A DNA stretch of 64,000 nucleotides from Stomoxys calcitrans. Lineage: Eukaryota; Arthropoda; Insecta; Diptera; Muscidae. Position numbers and translations under genes: made by a program. The stretch is taken from positions 14,970,643 through 15,034,642 of the forward strand of contig NC_081553.1 in NCBI RefSeq assembly GCF_963082655.1, written 5' to 3'. Position 1 is the stretch's first letter. Every line of letters begins with the position of its first letter. The notes under the pieces were generated by a model that ran no database searches, was not told the DNA's origin, and saw only the letters and a list, made by a program, of their open reading frames with translations. Positions 23,310 through 32,464 of the stretch are shown here, piece after piece.

Positions 23310-23990
23310 AAATGGAAAAATCGCTGCAGGTATATTTTTATATTCGTCGGATTTGAACTAATATTGCAAAATTCTGGTCATTTGTAAATCGATCCTCACG
23401 AAATTCAGCAAGGAAGATTCGCTTATAACTGTTCATAGAAGTCGACTCAGATTTAGAAATAGCTCCCATATATCAATATTATGTATCGCCCGATTTTCAC
23501 TGTACTGTGTGCCTATTACTGTCGAAATCAGTTTGGATGTAGATATATCTCCCATATATAAATATATATGTCAGGTCGATTTTTATTACAATAAAGTTGT
23601 AATTTCTTAACCGATCCTGCAATGCAATAGAAACTTTGTTTTATTTGCTAACCACCAAAAAGACCGTCAAGCTTTAAAGAGAACCAATTCACGCCGCTCT
23701 CTTATGACTGACTTATGAATTAAGACTTTTTAGGTGAATTTAATCCAAATCAGATTTAATCCAAGATTCAGATAAAGTTCCCGTATATGTATAAGCATCG
23801 CCCGATGTACATTCAAAGAGAGTTATTACAATTTTGACCGGATTGAACTTAAATTTGGTATTTATTATTGTATAACCCATCCATTTCCATATAATGAAAT
23901 GGCCCAATTAACATTTCAGAATATGTGCAGTTTATTATATAGTAGCATTTGACCGATTTTGGCATTACCTTTATAGCTTTTACTTGCAAA
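23310..23990. repeat. Degenerate tandem repeats of another family
   Basis: Recurrent AGATTTAGAAATAGCTCCC / AGTTTGGATGTAGATATATC, CCCATATAT(C/A)AATAT and ATCGCCCGATTTTCA... units spaced roughly 110-170 bp. They resemble the monomers of the 153-bp-repeat elements but are too diverged to place. No ends are seen. Confidence 0.45.
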
Positions 23991-24070
23991 TATAAAATTT
24001 TACTTTATATCTTTATTTTATTTATAGAAAGATTCAAAACTTATTTTGTTTTATGAAATTGTACAATGAC

Positions 24071-24076
24071 TTTATT
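24071..24076 (-). terminator. Poly(A) signal of the 24-kb NPC2 gene
   Basis: TTTATT on the plus strand reads AATAAA on the minus strand, about 180 bases past the stop codon. Confidence 0.5.
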
Positions 24077-24258
24077 TTCCAAAGGTAGCTATAATAATAA
24101 TTTAACAAGTTATTCTAATACATCATAATAAATATACATATATTTTTCTTATAGTTTACATTTCACTATCAACCAAACATTGATACAATGTTTGTACATT
24201 TTACAGTTACTTACAATAACTCAAACTTAACCAATAGTTTTCTAAAAATAGTTACCCC

Positions 24259-24841
24259 TTAACGACTTCTGAACTTAGCATCCAATACAAAACATGAGAT
24301 CATATTTGAATTTTGGCTATCCAACAGAGATATTTCAACTTTTGTGGGTACCTCGGGTTGATGTCTATCTATCGGCAAAGCCAAGTGATAGGTTACATCT
24401 TCATCCTTATAGAGAGGGCAGTAAGCACCATACATGAGATTCTCACAAACATCACTGCGAGATGCTTCCAATTCGTAGGGTATTTGTACACCCAAAGTGG
24501 TGAACTCAACATTAGCCCTCACATTGAACATATCATTGCGATTGGCCACAAATTGTATGATGATTTGGGATTCAGATCCCTTCCAAAGGTCACAGGGCAT
24601 TGTAGAGCAGCTGTCCACTTGTACTGATAATGGTAAGGGTACATCATAGGCACCTGAGAGTGAAGAAAATGAAAATTAAAATTTAATCCAATGTTCATAA
24701 GCATTAAAATAACCTATGTATTGAATTTTTTGAAAAACTCAACCTACATTTTCGTACTGGAGTTTCTGCTGAAATCATACGGCTCATCCCCAATATAAAG
24801 ATGAAGAAAATAATTTGAGACGATTTCATAAGGATACACAT
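24259..24841 (-). CDS. NPC2-type secreted lipid-binding protein, copy 1 of inverted pair
   Basis: Two exons on the minus strand, 24841-24748 and 24653-24259. The phase 1 intron has donor GTAGGT and acceptor CTCTCAG. They encode 162 residues; a second in-frame ATG four codons on gives 158. A signal peptide (MKSSQIIFFIFILGMSRMISA) precedes the ML domain. The six expected cysteines are at 32, 47, 52, 101, 110 and 152, with PYELE, DVCEN, YGAYCPLY and EDVTY in the family positions. It ends KFRSR shortly after the last strand, so it is shorter at the C-terminus than the NPC2 at 0.8 kb. It differs from copy 2 at three residues: 77 (R here, M there), 105 (M/L) and 121 (H/L). It has its own TATA and initiator. 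Frame and splice sites are intact, so it should be functional. NPC2 proteins bind sterols or other lipids; the ligand of this one cannot be told. Confidence 0.92.
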
Positions 24842-24942
24842 TTTGTAATGGGAAATTGTAGATGTAGTAAATGTTTTCCTAATATTTTCTTTTTATTATT
24901 TATTCTCAAGGCACGTTCACCTACTTTGATAACTGAACTGAA

Positions 24943-24980
24943 TTTGAATGAATTTCTTCTGAGCATCGCGATTATTTATA
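24943..24980 (-). promoter_or_regulatory. Core promoter (TATA + initiator) of NPC2 copy 1
   Basis: On the minus strand TATAAATA starts at 24980 and the initiator TCATTC (TCAKTY consensus) covers 24951-24946 with its A at 24949. The spacing is 31 bases, which is canonical. The same arrangement is kept in copy 2. Confidence 0.8.
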
Positions 24981-25593
24981 CCAAACAAGCAAGGTACTCT
25001 TGCACTCGCTTTTCCATTGAATAATCTTAAAATTGATAAGCAAACACGCATTTCTTGAAGTTGCAAAAAAGTACCGTGCAATATTTTTCCTGAACTAATA
25101 ACTAATTCTTGTATTAAGCTTTTAATACCTTTTGATTGCTTATCGAAATTTAAGTAGCTAGTTGCCGGTAGCACTTAAATGAGGGCACTGCCTTTAACCA
25201 GCTGATCAATACAATGTTTACATTTTGGGGACATACTTGTACTGGCATATTGGAATTATTTTTAGAACAAATATAATAAAAACGTAATACATTGACTTGA
25301 TTTTAATAATTTTTATTTGATGATTACTCACCTTTGGGGGTGGAATGGACAATAGATACTTTGAAATGCTATTAATATAATACTATGAGTAATACGTTTG
25401 AAGACATGTGCTTTTTTTTTTGTTGGCTAGTTTTGCGTAATAGTACCAATAAACAATACAATTAAATAATATAACATAAAAAAATATTAAATAGCAAGTA
25501 AAACTTATACAAAAATTTAGTTGAAGGGCATAATTTTATTCTACATACCAATCTTCTATCAAACCAGCAAAAATTAAAGCTGCTTAATTAAAA

Positions 25594-26275
25594 CAGGTCG
25601 TGCAAAATTTCATTCCAATCGGATAAGAATTGCGCACTCTAGAGGCTCAAGAATTCAAGACCCAGGATCGGTTTATATGACAGCTATATCAGTTTATGGA
25701 GCGAATTTAATCATACTTAGCGCAGTTTTTAGAAATGACACCAAAACACCTTGTGCAAAATTTCAGTCAAATCGGATGAGAATTGCGCCCTCTCGAGGCT
25801 CAAGAATTCAAGACCCAAACTCGGTTTGTATGACAGCTATATCAAAACATGGGCCGATATTGCCCATTTACAATCCCAACCGACATTCACTAATAAGTAG
25901 TATTTGTGCAAAATTTTTAGTGGCTAGCTTTACTCCTTCGAAAGTTAGGGTGCTTTCGACATACAGATGGACGGACGGACATGACTAGTTCCACCTAAAA
26001 TGTTATGACGATCACGAATATATGTACTTAATGGTGTCTTGGACGAATATTTCGGGGAGTTTCAAACAGAATGACGAAATTAGTATACCCCCATCCTATG
26101 GTGGAGAGTATTAAAATCAAGAGACCGATTTGTGTAGAAGCAATATCAATGCACAGATCAAATAAAGCCATGATTTATAAGATCAGTTGGAAGTCATGAG
26201 AGAAATCATTGTACAAAATTTTAGCCTAATCGGATGAAAATTTAGCCCTCTATAGCCGCAATGTATCTAACAGGA
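25594..26275 (+). mobile_element. Type B element, 5' truncated, plus trailing fragment
   Basis: Monomers with GATCGGTTTATATGACAGC and AAATTTCAGTCAAATCGGAT, then CATACAGATGGACGGACGGA, the core and an end ATGGTGGAGAGTATTAAAA at about 26115. A further piece, 26120-26275, has GTCATGAGAGAAATCATTGT and TCTAGTC-like monomer text. It interrupts the left arm only, so it inserted after the inverted duplication. Confidence 0.72.
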
Positions 26276-26279
26276 TAAA

Positions 26280-26880
26280 GTTCAGTGCTTATTTGATCGG
26301 ATCGCTTAGTTTAATTTTACAAAAAAAAAAATACTTTTCCGATATTGTAAAAATATCAATCGATATTCAGTCAAAAAATCGATAGAATCGATAGTGCCAT
26401 CAATATTTTGCCAGCTCTACTATTTTCTCTCTTTACAATCAGCTGATTTCAATAGATTTGGGAACGAATCAAATACGAACATTTTAGTGGATTTGACGGA
26501 GAAATGCAATAGATAACAGTACGTCATTACAAGGAACGAACAGTGTAAACAAGGAAGAAGTAGAGAATATATTAAAAAATGGTCAAAAAGGGTACTGATG
26601 AAAAAGTATTAAGGTTTTAAAAAAGACTCAAAGTGACACTTTAGGTCAGAAACGGCAACGCTGTTAACAAATAAACATGTTTTCAATTTCTAAAAAAGTC
26701 ATATAAGGAATAATTTAGGTTAAAGTACAGACTTCTAAAGCTATGGATATATCAGCTTTATCTATTTGTGAACCAGTCGATGCCGTAATTATACTTAAAT
26801 TGAAATTGCAACGATATTACATAAAATGACAAGACCCTCAGCGAATAGATTACAATAAGGATTATTTATCGAAAACACAA
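26280..26880. other. Unique stretch with promoter-like motifs
   Basis: Contains several ATCGATA-type motifs (near 26360-26395), CAGCTGATTTC (near 26441) and, further on, GGCAACGCTG (near 26652). It also contains ATGGTCAAAAAGGGTACTG near 26579, which opens a frame of only 13 codons. Such motifs mark housekeeping promoters in flies, but no downstream exon is recognised. Confidence 0.3.
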
Positions 26881-27487
26881 TCCCACACTTTCCTTATATT
26901 TAAATTCCAAATAAAACACGTCTCCTAAAGCACCTAAGCTAAATCTATTATCATTTATGACACATCGTAATAATTTGAATCAACAATTCTTGGGTGTTTT
27001 GTTTTGACCATTGTTTAGATAAGGTTGTTATGTGCCAGGTGTGTAACACGTTTAGCCGAGTACAACTGAACCGATCAGTGCACATGGACTCTTTTAATTG
27101 CAAATTTATTTCTTTGTTAATGCGTTTAGTGTTATCTCCTAATCGAATTATGGTTTATTTTGATTGCCTTGGAATTGGGTGAATTGCGATTTAGCGGAGA
27201 TATTTAGGGGCATTCTCATGGTGTTCTTGCTTTAATAAAAAATAAAATAAAAACATTTAAAAACGACTTAAATTCGGCATGTCCGAACTTCTTCACTGCT
27301 GAATATGCCTCCTAAAATCCAAATTTTCCCTGACAGTGTAATGGGTGAATGTAGAATTTCATAAGAATATCGCAAACAAAATAATTCTCATATAAACTGA
27401 GCTAAGATTGTTAAAATTGTTAGGGAATCCATTGTGGCCTACTTAGCATGTTCTTTCTTTCAACGAAATTTGTAATGCCCACCATAG

Positions 27488-28612
27488 GGGGCTATATCAG
27501 ACTGGGGGCTATATCAGACTATATCTGATATAGCCCCCATATAGACCGATCCGCCGATAAAGGCCACATTTATTATCCGATTTCGCTGAAATTTGGCAAA
27601 CTGAGTTGTGTTAGGCCCTTCGATATCCATCTTTAATCTGTCCAAACTTATATATAACTGCTCTCTCGATTTAAGATTTTGGGCCGATAAAAGGCGTATT
27701 TATTTTGGGATTTTGCTGAAATTTGGATGAGTTGTGTTAGGCCCTTCGACATCGTTTTTCTAATTGGCTTAGATCGGTCCAGATTTAGATATGTCTGCCA
27801 TATAGACCAATGTCTCGATATGTGGTTTTGGGCCCATAAAAGGCGCACTGAGTTGCGTTAGGTTATTTTACAACTTTCTGCAATATGGCACAGATCGGTC
27901 CAGACTTGGATATAGCTGCCATATAGACCGATCACTCAATTAAAAGTTTTGGGCCCATAAAAGACGCAATGATTGGGACAGTTAGTTGGGTAAGGCCCTT
28001 CCACATTCCTCTTAAATTTGGCTAAGATCGGTCCAGATTTGAATATAGCTGCCATATAGACCGATCTCTCGATTTAAGGTTTTGTGGCTATAAAAGGCGC
28101 ATTTATTGTTCGATGTCACCGAAATTTGGGACAGTAAGTTGAGTTGGGCCTTTCGACATTCTTCTTCAATTTGGCTCAGATCGGTCTAGATTTGAATATA
28201 GCTGTCATATAGACCGATCTCCCGGTTTAAGGGTTTGTGACCATAAAAGGCGCATTTATTGTCCGATTTCGCCGAAATTTTGAACAGGCCCAAATCGATT
28301 CAGATTTAGATATAGCTACCATATAGACCGACATCTCGATTAAAAGTTTTGACCCCATAAAAGGCGCATTTATAATCCGATTTCACTGAAATTTGATACA
28401 GTGACTTATGTTAGGCTTTTCGACATCCGTGTCGCATTATTTTTTAGATAAAGCCACTAAAAGGATCAACATTTTGTTATGCACAATGAACAATGACTTG
28501 TGCTTATTAGTATTTGATCCAAATCGGAACATATTTCGATATAGCTGCTATGGGGCATAAGATATGAATTTTTCACCGGATTTTCACGAAAGGTGGTTTA
28601 CATATATACCCA
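27488..28612 (-). mobile_element. 153-bp-repeat element, type A, both ends lost
   Basis: About seven monomers with TAGACCGATCTCTCGATTTA, CCATAAAAGGCGCATTTATT and AAATTTGGGACAGT, ending in CGGATTTTCACGAAAGGTGG and CATATATACCC. The hairpin start and the (GTCY)n core are absent. It lies in the spacer between the arms of the inverted duplication. Confidence 0.8.
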
Positions 28613-28869
28613 TTGTTATTCAAACTAGTGTCTTTTGTCAACTAGTTCGTGTAAAAACTCAAAAAATCCTTGAAAACGCTTAAATGAGGCAACCGAAATA
28701 TTGAAGAAAATTAAAAAAAATGTTCATTTTCATGATCCTTTACATATACAAATTTTTCTAGAGGCAATCTTTGGTGAATCTTTAGCCGAAATTTTGTCGA
28801 GTGTAGAACGAACTGAGTTGGCCACAATGGATGGATGCCACTATAAACATTATCCAAACAAACATTATT

Positions 28870-29093
28870 AGATAAAAAAGAATCTGTGCGAAGTTACATT
28901 TCAATATCTCTATTTTTAAAGACTGTAGCATGATTTCAACAGACAGACGGACGGGGATGTCTAGATAGTCTTAGATTTTTACGCTGATCAAGAATATACA
29001 TACTTCATAGGGTCGGAAATGGATATTTCGATTTGTTGCAAACGGAATGACAAAATGAATATACCCCCATCCTTCGGTGGTGGGTATAAAAAC
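28870..29093 (+). mobile_element. Type A element, 3' end only
   Basis: AGAATCTGTGCGAAGTTACA, CAGACAGACGGACGGGGATG, TTACGCTGATCAAGAATATA, GGGTCGGAAATGG, TTGTTGCAAACGGAATGAC, and end CGGTGGTGGGTATAAAA. Confidence 0.8.
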
Positions 29094-29900
29094 ATATACT
29101 TTTATCGTGAACAAAATTCAATGTTTGGCAGAAAAACATGTACTTTTATGGTAAACAAAATTCAATGTTTGGCAGAAAAGAGGTTTACTTGGCAAAAATT
29201 TCTTTTATCTAAAACGAATTATTTTTTTGTGTGCACCAGTGTTTAAAGTTCCGTTGTGCCGAATAAATTATTTTTATCAAGAAAACCGTGAGAATGCCCC
29301 CAGATATTGCTACTAAATCGCAATTCACCCAATTCCAAGGCAATCAAAATAAACCATAATTCGATTAATAGATAACAGTAGGTGTGTTAACAAAGTCATA
29401 CTCCTAAGTTTGCGATTAATAGAGTTCATATGCACTGATGGGTTCAGTTGTACTCGGCTAAATGTGTTACACACCTGGCACAAAACAACCTTATCTTAGC
29501 AATGGTCAAAACAAAGCACGCAAGAGGTGTTAAACAATTTTAATACCAAGCGTCACACATGACAATAGATTTGGCTTCTTGTAGTCAGGTGCTTTAATAG
29601 ATGTGTTTTATTTAAAAATTTAAGAAATCATTTTCAATAAATATTCCTCATTGCAATCCATTTGAAGAGGGTATCAACATTTCTCTAAGTTCGCTGAAAT
29701 TGGATATTGAATGGGTATACCAAATATGGCTTAAATATTTTGTCTTTAAAAAGTTTGTTAGAAGGTTGCCCCTGTTCCTTAATGGAGTGTTCATGTACAA
29801 ATTTTCATTTGTGAGTATTTTGTCCTTGAACTTTATTTAGCGAGTATTGTTTAATCGTTGTAAATATATTGTCTTCAAAGAATTGTATAAAACAATTTAT

Positions 29901-30193
29901 ACCGAAGCGCAGAGGTTAGCATGTCCGCCTATGACGCTGAACGCTTGGGTTCGAATTCTGGCGAGTCCAGATGAAAATTATTTTAGCGGTGGTTTTCCCC
30001 TCCTATTGCTGGCAAAATTTGTGTGATACTATGCCATGTAAAACTTCTCTCCAAATATGTGTCGCACTGCGGCACGCCGTTCGGACTCGGCTATATAAAG
30101 AAGGCCCCATATCATTGAGCTTAAAAACTTAAATCGAACTGCACTCATCGATATGTGAGAAGTTTGCCCCTGTTCCTTAGTGGAATGTTTTGT
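29901..30193 (+). mobile_element. tRNA-derived SINE
   Basis: ACCGAAGCGCAGAGGTTAGC then GCCTATGACGCTGAACG and the B-box-like GGTTCGAATTC. Body: AGCGGTGGTTTTCCCCTCC, TGTGTCGCACTGCGGCAC, GGACTCGGCTATA and AATCGAACTGCACTCATCGA; end CTGTTCCTTAGTGGAATGTT. A detached 3' fragment lies at about 29755-29805. Confidence 0.88.
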
Positions 30194-30239
30194 GGTGATA
30201 CATTCTGGTTGTAGGGTTATCACAAGAGTGATCAAAGAA

Positions 30240-30889
30240 AGCCCATGGAAACCGCAATATTTGTTCGATTTGGCTAAAATTTTGCAGATAGTGGTCTGTT
30301 ATGACTTCCAACAACTGTGCCCAGTAGGGCCCGAATCGGTATATAATTTGATATAGCTCTCATATAAACCGATCTCCCGATTTGACTTTTTTCCGATTTA
30401 GCTAAAATTTTGCACAATTTTCCAACAACTGTGCCAAGTACAGTCCAAATCGGTCTACAACCTAATATAGCTCCCATATAAACCGATCTCCCGATTTAAC
30501 TCCTTAAACCCTTGCAAACCGCAATTTTTGTCCGATTTGGCTGAAACTTTGCAAGCAGTGTTCTGTTATGATTTTCAACAACTATACTAGGCAAAGTCCA
30601 AATCGATCTATAAACTGGTATAGCTCCCATATAAACCTATCAGCCGATTTGACTTGCCAAGAACGATCCAAATCAGTCAATAACGTGATATAGCTCCCAT
30701 ATAAACCGGTCTCTCGATTATCCTTGTTCGGTTCCTAGAAGCTCAAATTTTTGCTGGTTTGACACGCGTTTGGTATGTAGAATAAAATAAAGCCCTTCAA
30801 CTGAATTTAGTTTGTAAAAAATTTTTAGCAGAAGCCATGGTGGTGGGTTCTAAAGATCCGGCCCGGCCGAACTTAGCACACCTTCGCTT
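30240..30889 (-). mobile_element. 153-bp-repeat element, type D (B-like)
   Basis: Reverse monomers with CTCCCATATAAACCGATCTC, GATTTGGCTGAAACTTTGCA and TCCAACAACTGTGCC. It ends in the hairpin side: GCCATGGTGGTGGGTTC, TCCGGCCCGGCCGAACTTAG, CACACCTTCGCTTGT. The distal (GTCY)n end is missing. Confidence 0.78.
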
Positions 30890-31330
30890 GTTTTTTATTA
30901 ATACTATTACTCATAACTAGCCCAAATCACATGCACTCAAAACTTATTACTCATGGTACTATTTCAAGAACTTTTCCCAGGCCAACAAAGTATCTATTGC
31001 CCATTCCACCCTCAAACGTAATTATCACATAAACGATCTAAAAATAATACCAATATGTCATACTTGTATGTCCCCAAAATGTGAGGACATTTGTACTGGA
31101 CAGCTGGTAAGAGGTAGCGCCCTCAATTAAGTGCTACCGGTAATCAGCCACTTTAATTTCGATAAGCAATGAAAAGGTATTAAAAACCTAGTACATGGAT
31201 TTGTTGTTAATTCAAAAAAAAAAAAAAATGCATGCTACCTTTTTTGCAACTTCAAGAAATGTGTGTTTGCTTATCAATTTTAAGATTATTCAATAAAAAA
31301 AGCGAGTGTAAGAATACCTTGCTTGTTTGG

Positions 31331-31365
31331 TATATATAACCGCGATGTTCAGAAGAAATTCATTC
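31331..31365 (+). promoter_or_regulatory. Core promoter (TATA + initiator) of NPC2 copy 2
   Basis: TATATATAA starts at 31331 and TCATTC (perfect TCAKTY) covers 31360-31365 with A at 31362, 31 bases after the TATA start. The predicted 5' UTR is about 93 bases to the ATG at 31455. Confidence 0.82.
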
Positions 31366-31454
31366 AAACTCTGTGCAGTAATCAAAGTAGGTGAACGTGC
31401 CTTGAGAATAAATAAAAAGAAAACATTTGCAAATCCTAAAACTCCCATTACAAA

Positions 31455-32037
31455 ATGTGTATCCTTATGAAATCGTCTCAAATTATTTTCTTCATCTTTA
31501 TATTGGGGATGAGCCGTATGATTTCAGCTGAAACTCCAGTACGAAAATGTAGGTTGAGTTTTTCAAAAATTTCAATAGAAAGTTTATTTTAATGCTTATG
31601 AATATTGGATTAAATTTTAATTTTCATTTTCTTCACTTTCAGGTGCCTATGATGTACCCTTACCATTATCAGTACAAGTGGACAGTTGCTCTACAATGCC
31701 CTGTGACCTTTGGAAGGGATCTGAATCCCAAATCATCATACAATTTGTGGCCAATCGCAATGATATGTTCAATGTGATGGCTAATGTTGAGTTCACCACT
31801 TTGGGTGTACAAATACCCTACGAATTGGAAGCATCTCGCAGTGATGTTTGTGAGAATCTCTTGTATGGTGCTTACTGTCCTCTCTATAAGGATGAAGATG
31901 TAACCTATCTCTTGGCTTTGCCAATAGATAGACATCAACCCGAGGTACCTACAAAAGTTGAAATATCTCTGTTGGATAGCCAAAATTCAAATATGATCTC
32001 ATGTTTTGTATTGGATGCCAAATTTAGAAGTCGTTAA
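31455..32037 (+). CDS. NPC2-type secreted lipid-binding protein, copy 2 of inverted pair
   Basis: Exons 31455-31548 and 31643-32037 with a phase 1 intron (donor GTAGGT, acceptor TTTCAG) give 162 residues. The ML-domain features, six cysteines and signal peptide are as in copy 1. I count about ten base changes from copy 1 over the 360 bases compared in exon 2, of which three change residues (77, 105 and 121). The intron and the promoter are also close (roughly 90% or more by eye), whereas the outer flanks and 3' UTR have diverged more. Either purifying selection or recent gene conversion between the arms would explain this. Frame, splice sites, promoter and poly(A) signal are all present, so both copies look active. 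Confidence 0.92.
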
Positions 32038-32144
32038 GGGAAATCATTGTTTTAAGAAAACTATTGGTTAGGATTAAATTATTGTCATGGGTTGTAAGAT
32101 ATTCAAACATTGTATCAATGTTTTATAGGCATTAAAATAATAAC

Positions 32145-32150
32145 AATAAA
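32145..32150 (+). terminator. Poly(A) signal of NPC2 copy 2
   Basis: AATAAA 108 bases after the stop codon. Further AATAAA and ATAAAA strings follow within 30 bases. Confidence 0.55.
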
Positions 32151-32464
32151 AAAAATAAAAATATTTATAATAAAACATAAGTTTAAACAGAAACTAAAAG
32201 AGTTTAACTAGTAAGGGGTGCAAAAGTCAGGCAGAACATACTAAATAATATCCTACACCTTCTCTGAAGGGTTAATTTGGAGATATCATTAAATCGACCC
32301 CAATTTCAATTCTGAACCAAAATCGTTGGACCTCGGCATATGTGTTTAGATGAGTAATAAAACAATCTGTATTGAATTTTGTTCAAAATTTCAATAACTG
32401 CTGTTCTATACGTATACATCGGGTGATGCATATTCTTTGAGTAAAAGGAAGCTATGAACTTAAT

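Larger units (their letters stand above)
24071..27235. repeat. Left arm of large inverted duplication (NPC2-containing)
   Basis: Inverted similarity to 29285-32150. It covers the NPC2 gene and its 5' flank (to about 25415, matched by about 30930), and resumes at about 26820-27235 (matched by 29285-29680: the TTATGTGCCAGGTGTGTAAC and TTGCCTTGGAATTGGGTG blocks recur inverted). The arms were later filled differently: this arm holds a type B element at 25.6-26.1 kb, the other a SINE and a D element. Confidence 0.88.
29285..32160. repeat. Right arm of large inverted duplication (NPC2-containing)
   Basis: Partner of 24071-27235. The matching parts are 29285-29680, about 30930-31240 (5' flank), and 31240 to about 32130 (promoter, gene and 3' end). 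The SINE at 29.9 kb and the D element at 30.24-30.89 kb are in this arm only. Confidence 0.88.

Noticed and set aside
24313..24627. Antisense 104-codon frames over both NPC2 exons (24313-24627 plus, 31669-31983 minus)
   Set aside because: They mirror the constrained coding strand; no independent evidence for a gene.
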